This document shows positions 1 to 5,923 of a stretch of DNA of 38,271 nt, one piece after another (the first letter of the stretch is position 1; each line of letters opens with the position of its first letter). The notes under the pieces were generated by a model. That model searched no databases. It saw nothing but the letters and a program-made list of their open reading frames with translations, and was not told where the DNA came from. The DNA lies in the NCBI GenBank assembly GCA_022770625.1, contig JALEHK010000070.1:1-38271 (forward strand), read 5' to 3'. This DNA comes from Oscillospiraceae bacterium. Its GTDB lineage: Bacteria > Bacillota > Clostridia > Oscillospirales > Ruminococcaceae. The position numbers and the translations under genes were made by a program.

Positions 1-281
1 CATCCCATTCGACCTTGTTGAGTTTTGAGAAGCATAAGTCGGTAGCGTCCGCGGGGCTATGCTCCTCAGCATCAAATTCTACCTTGTTGTATTTGTCCGT
101 TAAGGACAAATACGGTAGCGTCCGCGGAGCTATGCTCCGCAGCATCAAATTCTACCTTGTTGAGTTTTAAGAAGCAAAACTCGGTAGCGTCCGCGGAGCT
201 ATGCTCCGCAGCATCAAATTCTACCTTGTTGAGTTTTGAGAAGCAAAACTCGGTAGCGTCCGCGGAGCTATGCTCCGCAGC
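1..281. repeat. Four tandem double-hairpin repeat units (69-73 bp)
   Basis: Units lie at 1-70 (first one cut by the window edge or diverged), 71-143, 144-212 and 213-281. Each unit reads CTACC-TTGTT, a first hairpin, GGTAGCGTCCGC, then a second hairpin (GCGGAGC-TAT-GCTCCGC) and an AGCATCAAATT linker. The first hairpin is GAGTTTT/AAAACTC in units C and D but GTATTTGTCC/GGACAAATAC in unit B, so both arms changed together. CTACC can also pair with GGTAG outside the first hairpin. Units of 69 bp keep a minus-strand frame open as a 23-residue repeat, but no ribosome binding site or recognisable protein supports translation. A related copy in the opposite orientation lies at 10600-10701. Confidence 0.9.
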
Positions 282-375
282 ATTTATTATAACACTTTTT
301 TGTTTTTCTGACACCTTATCTATCCACCTTTTTGCCTTCCGTCCGCCCCAGTTTTCGCTTTTTGGAAAAATAAAT

Positions 376-419
376 ATTCCTCCATAAGCGCGCTTCAATT
401 GTACGGCGTATGGAGGAAT
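376..419 (-). terminator. Intrinsic terminator of the tcdA/membrane protein operon
   Basis: An 11-bp inverted repeat (ATTCCTCCATA at 376-386 and TATGGAGGAAT at 409-419) is followed on the minus strand by a T-rich tract. It sits 9 bases past the stop of the membrane protein gene. Confidence 0.75.
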
Positions 420-427
420 GTTTCACT

Positions 428-1057
428 TTATAAAAGAGCAAGGACAAGGAAAACCGCGCTCCAGAGCGGGAAAAGGATCCATAGAATCCGTTGTGCCTTT
501 CGGTAGGCGGGAGAAGGGGTGCGGGAAGAACCGAAATTTCGAAAGTCGGATTTGAAAAAGAAATCGGGGAAAAGGATATCGATCAGCCAGATCGCGATCG
601 AAACGGCGGCGATCAGAAGGTAATGCTGCTGACCGCGTGTTTCACTTCCTCCGGTTCCGATCAGAATGATCCTCGAAAGGCTCAACGGATAGCCGGGCGA
701 AGAATCATCCGGGAGGGTGAGGGTGCCGTCGGAAAGGATCCGCCGTTCAGAGGTCTCGTCCGGCATCCGCCCTGAATAGAGGACATCGCCGTTTAGCGAT
801 ACCGTATAAAACCCGTCCTCTTCCGAGACGGTCAGCGGGGAAAGCGACGGATCGGAAAAGGTGAGCGTTCCGTCCGAAACGGTTATCGAAAGGGAAGAAG
901 ATGAAAAAACGCCGTCCTTTTCGGTAAGAAAGCCGCTGTCCGATCGGACGCCTTTCTGAAAATAAAAGGGGAGATAGATTGCCGTAACGATTGCTGTCAG
1001 AATACAGAGCAGGATTTTGACCGGCGCCTTTAACCCGGTATATTTTTTCTCAGCCAT
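428..1057 (-). CDS. Small membrane protein of unknown function
   Basis: This 209-residue protein has a hydrophobic segment near residues 13-33, a Ser/Thr-rich and probably beta-rich stretch at about 35-140, and two further hydrophobic segments near 146-166 and 190-209. The middle part is therefore probably outside the cell and the C-terminus anchored, but this topology is inferred from hydropathy by eye. The gene starts 6 bases after the tcdA stop, and its ribosome binding site (AAGGTGAG) overlaps that stop, so the two are co-transcribed and probably translationally coupled. No family was recognised. A role in tRNA modification is not implied by the neighbourhood alone. Confidence 0.8.
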   Translation of the reverse strand: MAEKKYTGLKAPVKILLCILTAIVTAIYLPFYFQKGVRSDSGFLTEKDGVFSSSSLSITVSDGTLTFSDPSLSPLTVSEEDGFYTVSLNGDVLYSGRMPDETSERRILSDGTLTLPDDSSPGYPLSLSRIILIGTGGSETRGQQHYLLIAAVSIAIWLIDILFPDFFFKSDFRNFGSSRTPSPAYRKAQRILWILFPLWSAVFLVLALL

Positions 1058-1063
1058 CTTTTC

Positions 1064-1795
1064 TCACCTTCCCGTATTTTTCCCGATCAGTTTCCGGACA
1101 ACAAAGCCCGCTTCGATAAACCCCGCCGCAGGGGGACAGAAGCTGATCGATCCGGGAGCATAGCGTCCTTTCTCTTCGTCAGGGATAACGGCTTTGGAGG
1201 CCGGTTCGTCCGAAAAGAGGGCATCGAAATGTCCGATTCCCCGCTTTTTCGTTTCCCGTCGCATGACCCGCGCCAGTCCGTCGCCCGCGCCGTTATGGGC
1301 AGTCTCTTCAATATTGCCGATCCGGAAAGCAGTCGGATCGAGCCGGTTTCCGGTTCCGAGACTCATCAGCAGCGGGATTCCTTCTCTTTCCGCGCGGGCG
1401 GCAAGATGGAGCTTGGCGGTGACGGTATCGATACAATCCACGATATAGTCCGGCCGGAGGGAAAAGAGGAGGTCGGAAGTCTCCGCTGAGTAAAACTCAG
1501 TCAGAAGGATTCGCTCACATTTAGGATTGATCGACCGCAGCCGCATATCCGCCGCTTCAGTCTTTTCCAGACCAAGCGTCTCTCTTGTCGCAAAAAGCTG
1601 ACGGTTTAAGTTGGTTTCATCGACCGTATCGTGATCCATCAGGATCAGGCTTCCGATTCCTGCGCGGCAAAGCCCTTCGGCACAGGCACCGCCGACGCCA
1701 CCCAGTCCGATCACCGCGACCCGCGCCTTTTGCAGAAGGGAAAGAGCCTCTTCGCCGATCAGAAGCGCTTCTCTTGACAGCCAGTTTTCCGCCAT
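1064..1795 (-). CDS. tcdA: tRNA threonylcarbamoyladenosine dehydratase (TcdA/YgdL, ThiF family)
   Basis: This E1-like enzyme uses ATP to cyclise t6A at position 37 of ANN-decoding tRNAs to the hydantoin form ct6A. The 243-residue protein has the nucleotide-binding loop GLGGVGG at residues 30-36, the DHDTVDETNLNRQ segment near 54-66, and the VDCIDTV and LMSLGTGNRLDP stretches typical of TcdA rather than of ThiF or MoeB. ATG 1795 was chosen because GAGGA lies 8 bases upstream; a longer frame would begin inside the terminator of the 6S RNA. It lies directly downstream of that RNA on the same strand, as yrvM does next to bsrA in Bacillus subtilis. Expression probably depends on readthrough of the 6S terminator or on a weak promoter in the 30-base gap. 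Confidence 0.92.
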   Translation of the reverse strand: MAENWLSREALLIGEEALSLLQKARVAVIGLGGVGGACAEGLCRAGIGSLILMDHDTVDETNLNRQLFATRETLGLEKTEAADMRLRSINPKCERILLTEFYSAETSDLLFSLRPDYIVDCIDTVTAKLHLAARAEREGIPLLMSLGTGNRLDPTAFRIGNIEETAHNGAGDGLARVMRRETKKRGIGHFDALFSDEPASKAVIPDEEKGRYAPGSISFCPPAAGFIEAGFVVRKLIGKNTGR

Positions 1796-1823
1796 GATTT
1801 TTCCTCTTTTCGTTTGATATAAT

Positions 1824-2065
1824 AAAAAAGGCTTCCGCTTTTTGCAGAAGCCTTTCATCGTTAAAGTGACCCGCCTTGCCGTCGCATGGAATATAAACCC
1901 GCTTTTCAGCAGGTGGGTACCATCCCGCAGCGCTCTCGCTCCCTTCGTCCGGCAGATGCCAGGAGGTCTGCAGTCCCGAAGCGGAGACCGGTTCCCGTTT
2001 TAAACATGTTCGGATTTAAAACACCATGCTTGCTCGCACAAGGCAGAATGTCTGCTTATCTGTGT
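1824..2065 (-). ncRNA. ssrS: 6S RNA (SsrS-like regulator of RNA polymerase)
   Basis: 6S RNA folds into a long irregular hairpin that mimics an open promoter and binds sigma-A RNA polymerase in stationary phase. Here a promoter at 2072-2100 starts transcription near 2065, and an intrinsic terminator at 1827-1855 (GAAGGC-type 9-bp stem then six U) ends it. A closing stem pairs 2039-2044 with 1873-1878, and the next helix pairs GCATGG with CCATGC on the opposite side, leaving a large internal region. A GTTTTAAA/TTTAAAAC helix and a GGTCT/AGACC hairpin are also visible. No protein frame fits on this strand. Placement just upstream of tcdA matches the aspS-bsrA-yrvM arrangement of Bacillus. The identification rests on architecture and synteny rather than on an alignment. 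Confidence 0.75.
1827..1855 (-). terminator. 6S RNA terminator
   Basis: AAAGGCTTC (1827-1835) pairs with GAAGCCTTT (1847-1855). On the minus strand the stem is followed by U6 and an A/U tail, 29 bases before the tcdA start codon. Confidence 0.85.
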
Positions 2066-2071
2066 GTCCTT

Positions 2072-2100
2072 AGTATAGCAGATATCCTCTCAAAAATCAA
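2072..2100 (-). promoter_or_regulatory. Sigma-A promoter of the 6S RNA
   Basis: On the minus strand, TTGATT (2100-2095), a 17-base spacer, and TATACT (2077-2072) preceded by TGC, which is an extended -10 element. Confidence 0.85.
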
Positions 2101-2119
2101 GAGGGAAACAAAGGAAACT

Positions 2120-2449
2120 TTATTCCTCTTCTCCTTCTTCCTCTTCCTCGTCATCGTCGTAGTAGCCCATCAGCTTTTCAAGGAAGAGATTTCCGACTTT
2201 TTCATATTCCTCGTCGTCATCGATTGAGGCAAGGAATTCCTCGCCGTCCTCTTCTTCGCTGACCAGTACGATCAGTTCAGCCTCTTCTCCGAGACTCTTT
2301 GCGGGATCATCGATATGCGGAGTCGCAGCAATATACGACTTGCCGTCAACGTCCATCTGTGCCAGCAGTTCAACGACGTTCTCAACGCCATCCTCATCCT
2401 GAAGGGTGAGCAGTTCGGGTTCTTCCAGTTCGTGGTAGTATTCGATCAT
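2120..2449 (-). CDS. DUF1292 family acidic protein (YrzB-like)
   Basis: This 109-residue, strongly acidic protein ends in a long Glu/Asp tail (from about residue 96). Its pattern, with LTLQDEDG near residue 15, a Tyr-Ile-Ala strand, and LIVLVSEEEDGEEFLASIDDDEEYE in the second half, is that of the DUF1292/YrzB family of small cytoplasmic proteins common in Firmicutes, whose function is not established. ATG 2449 has AAAGGACAGG about 10 bases upstream. It is read from its own promoter (2516-2544), stops 20 bases before the 6S promoter region, and has no obvious strong terminator between. Confidence 0.85.
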   Translation of the reverse strand: MIEYYHELEEPELLTLQDEDGVENVVELLAQMDVDGKSYIAATPHIDDPAKSLGEEAELIVLVSEEEDGEEFLASIDDDEEYEKVGNLFLEKLMGYYDDDEEEEEGEEE

Positions 2450-2515
2450 TGCGATTACCTGTCCTTTCCCATGCCGCTGCGGTCTCCCGTCAGGGCGAAT
2501 AACTTAACGTCTATT

Positions 2516-2544
2516 ATTGTATGCGATTGGGCGGCTAAAGTCAA
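2516..2544 (-). promoter_or_regulatory. Sigma-A promoter of the DUF1292 gene
   Basis: On the minus strand, TTGACT (2544-2539), a 17-base spacer, and TACAAT (2521-2516). It fires away from the ncRNA promoter at 2659, forming a divergent promoter pair about 115 bases apart. Confidence 0.8.
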
Positions 2545-2658
2545 TATACGATTTGTAAAAAGTAGGCGGGAAAGGGATGAACGGATTTTTCAGGAAATTT
2601 CTCCTATTGTCGATACAGCGATTAACACAAAAAAATATAAAAATCTTGAAAATAAGTG

Positions 2659-2687
2659 TTGACAAATGCTTTCTCTCGTGCTATACT
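2659..2687 (+). promoter_or_regulatory. Near-consensus extended -10 promoter of the 1.3-kb RNA
   Basis: TTGACA at 2659-2664, a 17-base spacer, and TATACT at 2682-2687 with TG at 2679-2680 (extended -10). An A/T-rich stretch at about 2630-2656 could act as an UP element. The predicted start is near 2694. This is among the strongest promoters in the window, equalled only by the rpsF promoter. Confidence 0.9.
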
Positions 2688-2827
2688 AAAGATGCAATCA
2701 GGAAGGGAAATAAAAAGACATCCAAAGGAAGGCTCCCAGTAAGACCTCAAAAGGATGGAAGACCCTTTGAGATGACCAAAAGGGGATGCGGCGGAAGCCA
2801 AGTCCATAAGAGAAAGGAATGAATCCG

Positions 2828-2887
2828 ATGGCAACTGAACCGAACCACTTTTCTTCCGACGCTGCTGTTCGGAGGACAGACCGGTAA
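2828..2887 (+). CDS. First small reading frame of the 1.3-kb RNA (19 residues)
   Basis: AAAGGA (2813-2818) lies 9 bases upstream of ATG 2828, the same spacing as in the real genes of this window. The frame encodes MATEPNHFSSDAAVRRTDR and stops at 2885. It shares the AAAGGA-N-TCCG-ATG initiation motif with the two-codon units downstream but is much longer. There is no sign of a conserved peptide, and it could be a leader peptide or a chance frame. Confidence 0.3.
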   Translation: MATEPNHFSSDAAVRRTDR

Positions 2888-3105
2888 AAAGAGAAGCGGC
2901 ATATGAAAGGACGCGTTCCAGCCGTTTGAAAGATGAAGAAAGAAATCGGCTCGACTGATAAGAGCAGCAGGTTGGAAAGAACCTAATTTGACAATTGAAT
3001 AGAAAGTCCCGAGGTAAAAAGGTTTCACCCTTTTTAGATAGATGGCAGGCTCGAAACAGTTTGACATTGACCGAAAAAATGAGTAGGAAACCTGACAGTT
3101 GAAAT

Positions 3106-3544
3106 GAAAGGGACAATCCGATGTACAAGTAATTTGCCCCGGTTTTCCGGGAAAAAGGAAAAAATCTCACCGAAAGAGGATCAGACCCATGTACTGAGTT
3201 TATAAAACGCAGAATGGAGCAAAGTATCTGAGCAGAATATCTGAGCAGAATATCTGCGGATCTTGGTGTAAGAGATTACCTGTGATTCTGTATGGAAAAA
3301 GTCCGTATTCTTACATGAAAGGGATACTCCGATGCAGTAAGTAATGCCAGTAAGATTCCGGGAAGGACATTCGTGTTTGAAAGGGATAAACCAATGGTTT
3401 GATGCATGAAGTGTACCTGATTGGTTTGTAAGACAACATTCAATCATCTGAAAATTAAGCAAAAAGGAATGAGTCCAATGATCTGAATCAGATGGAAGCT
3501 CTTACCAAAATCTTTCGATATGAGGTAATGATCCAATGTACTGA
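3106..3544 (+). other. Array of six ribosome-binding-site/ATG/stop minigenes
   Basis: Six units follow one plan: a purine-rich Shine-Dalgarno element, 8-10 bases ending in CC plus one base, then a minute frame. They are ATG-TAC-AAG-TAA (3121-3132), ATG-TAC-TGA (3189-3197), ATG-CAG-TAA (3332-3340), ATG-GTT-TGA (3394-3402), ATG-ATC-TGA (3478-3486) and ATG-TAC-TGA (3536-3544). Spacing from AAAGGG or GAGGA to ATG is exactly 8 in the first four. A looser relative, ATG-GAT-TAG, is at 3814-3822, and copies lacking ATG are at 2905 and 3903. Two-codon minigenes are known to cause peptidyl-tRNA drop-off (lambda bar RNA). Whether these are translated or the motif is structural cannot be seen. Confidence 0.6.
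3225..3256 (+). repeat. 13-bp tandem repeat inside the 1.3-kb RNA
   Basis: TATCTGAGCAGAA occurs at 3225-3237 and 3238-3250, followed by a partial third copy TATCTG (3251-3256). It points to recent slippage or duplication. Confidence 0.9.
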
Positions 3545-3772
3545 GTCGATCAAGAAGCAAAAATCTCATCCCGAGTGAAGGCGTAGATTTTACGGATGGC
3601 TCAAGTTTATCTGCGGGTTTCCTGTGACGGATAAAATCTGGGTGCAGGAGGCACAGAGCAAACCGGCCGGAAGAAAAGAAACGAAAGAAAATGTTTTTCG
3701 ATCGGGCGGAGGAAAAGTACTTCGCGGCTGAAAAGTGATCCATCGTGAGATCGGATTTGCTGAGGAAGTCGA

Positions 3773-3955
3773 ATGGAAAGAAATAAGCCTGTGAAAGACG
3801 AAAGACAAACCGCATGGATTAGTGTCGAGAGATGTATATGGCAGAAGCTGTACAGATCCCAGAGAGATACAGTGCGTAGTAGGTCGAAGATTTCGCTTCA
3901 CAAAGGAAATTGTTCCGAGCCAGTCGGAAAGAAAGGATATAAGACCATTGAATAA
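3773..3955 (+). CDS. Possible 60-residue basic protein at the 3' end of the 1.3-kb RNA
   Basis: ATG 3773 has GAGGA 6 bases upstream, and the frame ends 11 bases before the terminator stem, a natural place for a last gene. The product would be rich in Lys and Arg with two Cys (in ERCIW and GNCSE) and no hydrophobic segment. Against it: the codons are dominated by AGA/AGG and other purine-rich triplets that simply follow the base bias of the whole RNA, and relatives of the minigene motif (about 3775, 3800, 3903, 3930) run through it. No family recognised. Confidence 0.25.
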   Translation: MERNKPVKDERQTAWISVERCIWQKLYRSQRDTVRSRSKISLHKGNCSEPVGKKGYKTIE

Positions 3956-3966
3956 CGAAGAGCAGA

Positions 3967-4018
3967 AATGACTCCCTGAACGGAAAAACACCTTTACGGT
4001 GGTTCAGGGAGTCATTTT
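3967..4018 (+). terminator. Terminator of the 1.3-kb RNA
   Basis: A 15-bp perfect stem pairs 3967-3981 with 4002-4016 and encloses a small CACC/GGTG hairpin (3989-4001). It is followed by TTTTG. It is a strong structure with a short U tract. Confidence 0.85.
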
Positions 4019-4041
4019 GTGTTATAGCGTTATAAAAGAAG

Positions 4042-4072
4042 AAGCCGCGGCTCTGAAAAAGAACCGCGGCTT
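4042..4072. terminator. Bidirectional terminator between the RNA and the binding-protein gene
   Basis: AAGCCGCGG (4042-4050) pairs with CCGCGGCTT (4064-4072), with TTTTT on the plus-strand side and a T-rich tract on the minus-strand side. It ends the minus-strand gene stopping at 4087 and backs up the terminator at 3967. Confidence 0.85.
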
Positions 4073-4086
4073 TTTATTGTGATTGC

Positions 4087-5775
4087 TTATGAGTTGACCT
4101 GTTCGCGGGTGAGATTGACGATTCGTGCGTACTGGATCCAGATCGTCCAGTCATCGTAGACATCTACCTGCTGATAACCGATCAGCCGCTTTCCAACGAG
4201 ATCACAGGCTGTGTAAACAGCGAGCGGAAGTTCGGGAAGCGTTTCCATATATGCCTGCTCAAAAGCGGTGAGCTTATCGTTATAGCGGCTCGAATTGACG
4301 TTATAGGCCGTGTGGGAAAGATCGTCGGCCATTTCGGAAAGTGAGGTGTCCGAAAGTCCTTTCCATGCGCCCCAGTCCTTTCCGTACTGGGTACGGGTGT
4401 ACCGGAGATCGGTGTCCTCGCCGTTCGGGATCGTTTCGATCGTCAAGAGCGGCTCCTTTTCATCAGCTTTTTGGAGAAGGGAAACGAGCGCGCTTGCCTC
4501 AGCGTCATCTGGATCGTATCCATAGGTCAGCGTGATCGGTTCTCCGCCGCCTGCCGTCATCAGCAGATCGGAAACGTCATAGCTTTTTGCCGAAAGAGAA
4601 GAAAGATCGGCGTAGCAGCTCTGATAGAGAGAGGACGCGAGCGGGATATTTCCGAGCGGTTCCTGTCCCCAATGTCCCGCCAGCAGATCGGACGCTTCCA
4701 CGCCGTCGATCAGCTGAGAAAGAGCCAGACGGATGCCTTCATCGACCGAATCGGAGAAGGAAAGAGAACTGACGACCAGACTGTCGTAGCTGTAGCTGGT
4801 GCTCATTTTCTTTTCGGAAAGAAGCTTGTTGGCTTTTCCAAAGCCGTCGCGACCGGTAATCCCGACGATCAGATCGTAATCGTCGGCGTCCTCGGAAGGA
4901 TCAACCGTTTCAACGGTCATGAGCTTGACCGAAGGCTGGCGCTTATAATAGCCGCCTGTGTAATAGGGATTGGCGGCGAGGGTATAGACTCCGTTTTCGA
5001 TCGACTGGAGCATATACGGCCCGGCCGTAACCATCGGTTTTCTCCGGTAGCCGTTTTCTCCTTCGAGCGTTGCGGCAAGACCTTCCTCCGTCATACCGGT
5101 CAGATATGCGCCCTCTCCGTCATCGGCGATCACCGCACCGGGAGCGATGACCGCGCTCGGAACAGGATAGACCTGAGTTAAAAGCATCTCCTGATAATAG
5201 GGAAGAGAGGACGCGTCAATGGTCAGAGAAAAGCAGTTGTCGGAAAGGAGCCGCACACCGGTAAAGACGCTCGATTCTCCGGAGGCGAAGTCCGCATAGC
5301 CTTTGAGTGCCTGATAGGCGGTATTATCGCCCGAAAGAGAGCCGAAATCGGCACTCGACTGGAGCAGGACGGAAAAGACATAATCCTTTGCGGTCAAGCT
5401 GCTTCCATCCGAATAGCAAAGCCCGCTTACCAGCGTATAGGTATAGGTGCGGGAACCGTCGGTTCCGTCGGTGGTGCTGACTGCGCTGATGACCGAAGGA
5501 TTGGCGGCATAGATGTTCTCCTGGGCGATCGAGACGTTTTCCGCGCCGTGGAGAAGGCTGCGCAGATCCCGGTCAGCACCGGTATCGCCCCATGCCGAGG
5601 TAAAAAGATAATCGCCGGAGATCGGCGTATACAGCCCGATTCGGCAGACCTCTGCCGTCTGTTCGGACGAAGCGGTGGTTTCAAACGAGACGTTCCCGCA
5701 GGAAGTAAGGCTTACCGCAGCCGCGCCTGCTGTCAGCCATGCCGCCAGCATAGTCAGGAGTCGTTTTGCTTTCAT
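4087..5775 (-). CDS. Substrate-binding lipoprotein, peptide/nickel ABC-transporter type (SBP family 5)
   Basis: The 562-residue protein begins with a lipoprotein signal ending in LTSCG (Cys near residue 26). The body has features of family 5 solute-binding proteins: a charged early segment, TYTYTLVSGLCYSDGSSLTAKDYVFSV with the usual DG..LTAKD signature near 110-135, and GPYMLQSIENGVYTLAANPYY near 250, matching the G.Y.l......L..N..Y motif. It would capture oligopeptides or similar ligands outside the membrane. There are no permease or ATPase genes nearby, so it is an orphan binding protein. ATG 5775 has AAAGGA 7 bases upstream and its own promoter at 5813-5841. It is slightly longer than typical relatives and its ligand is not predictable. 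Confidence 0.82.
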   Translation of the reverse strand: MKAKRLLTMLAAWLTAGAAAVSLTSCGNVSFETTASSEQTAEVCRIGLYTPISGDYLFTSAWGDTGADRDLRSLLHGAENVSIAQENIYAANPSVISAVSTTDGTDGSRTYTYTLVSGLCYSDGSSLTAKDYVFSVLLQSSADFGSLSGDNTAYQALKGYADFASGESSVFTGVRLLSDNCFSLTIDASSLPYYQEMLLTQVYPVPSAVIAPGAVIADDGEGAYLTGMTEEGLAATLEGENGYRRKPMVTAGPYMLQSIENGVYTLAANPYYTGGYYKRQPSVKLMTVETVDPSEDADDYDLIVGITGRDGFGKANKLLSEKKMSTSYSYDSLVVSSLSFSDSVDEGIRLALSQLIDGVEASDLLAGHWGQEPLGNIPLASSLYQSCYADLSSLSAKSYDVSDLLMTAGGGEPITLTYGYDPDDAEASALVSLLQKADEKEPLLTIETIPNGEDTDLRYTRTQYGKDWGAWKGLSDTSLSEMADDLSHTAYNVNSSRYNDKLTAFEQAYMETLPELPLAVYTACDLVGKRLIGYQQVDVYDDWTIWIQYARIVNLTREQVNS

Positions 5776-5812
5776 AATATCATCCTTTGGTTTTGATCAA
5801 TAACTGCTTTTT

Positions 5813-5841
5813 ATCATATCATGCCGGACGGCTTTTAACAA
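5813..5841 (-). promoter_or_regulatory. Promoter of the binding-lipoprotein gene
   Basis: On the minus strand, TTGTTA (5841-5836), a 17-base spacer and TATGAT (5818-5813). Confidence 0.7.
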
Positions 5842-5875
5842 GAGAAGATTTGTAAATGTTTCCGGAAAATACAGG

Positions 5876-5908
5876 AAAAAACCGGAGCCTTGTGAAAAAA
5901 GCTCCGGT
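5876..5908 (-). terminator. Terminator of the first MATE gene
   Basis: ACCGGAGC (5881-5888) pairs with GCTCCGGT (5901-5908). The minus strand continues with T6. Confidence 0.85.
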
Positions 5909-5923
5909 ATCGTTTTGGCTGAT

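Larger units (their letters stand above)
2694..4018 (+). ncRNA. Candidate large RNA carrying an array of minigenes
   Basis: A stand-alone unit runs from the promoter at 2659-2687 to a 15-bp-stem terminator at 3967-4018 and contains no long plus-strand reading frame. The plus strand is visibly purine-rich, unlike the coding strands nearby. Local hairpins include 2969-2984 (AGGTT/AACCT), 3015-3036 (TAAAAAGG/CCTTTTTA), 3138-3151 (CCCGG/CCGGG), 3267-3315 (TGTAAGA/TCTTACA), 3426-3436 and 3481-3493. A motif GAAAGGR-N5-CC-R-ATG recurs, and in most copies ATG is followed after one codon by a stop. Duplicated pieces (TGACAATTGA-like at 2989, 3062 and 3094; a 13-bp tandem repeat at 3225) suggest growth by internal duplication. 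I do not recognise it as a known class: it is not rRNA, tmRNA, RNase P or an intron. It could instead be a very long leader for the 60-residue frame at 3773-3955. Confidence 0.65.

Noticed and set aside
1-281. A CRISPR array at the left edge
   Set aside because: The repeated part makes up nearly the whole unit, spacers are not unique, and no cas genes are present.
72-398. A 108-codon minus-strand frame with 23-residue repeats
   Set aside because: The repeat is explained by the 69-bp hairpin units being a multiple of three; unit B (73 bp) breaks the pattern and there is no ribosome binding site.
1886-2227. A 113-codon plus-strand frame
   Set aside because: It runs antisense through the 6S RNA and into the DUF1292 gene; its C-terminal hydrophobic stretch is the complement of the Glu/Asp tail codons.
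2622-3991. Several overlapping minus-strand frames of 90-180 codons across the 1.3-kb RNA
   Set aside because: They are in different frames, rich in Phe, Ser and Leu because the plus strand is purine-rich, and lack initiation sites. The promoter and terminator support the plus strand.
2694-4018. rRNA, RNase P RNA, tmRNA or group II intron as the identity of the large RNA
   Set aside because: None of the conserved cores I know for these (for example domain V of group II introns or a tmRNA tag frame) is visible.
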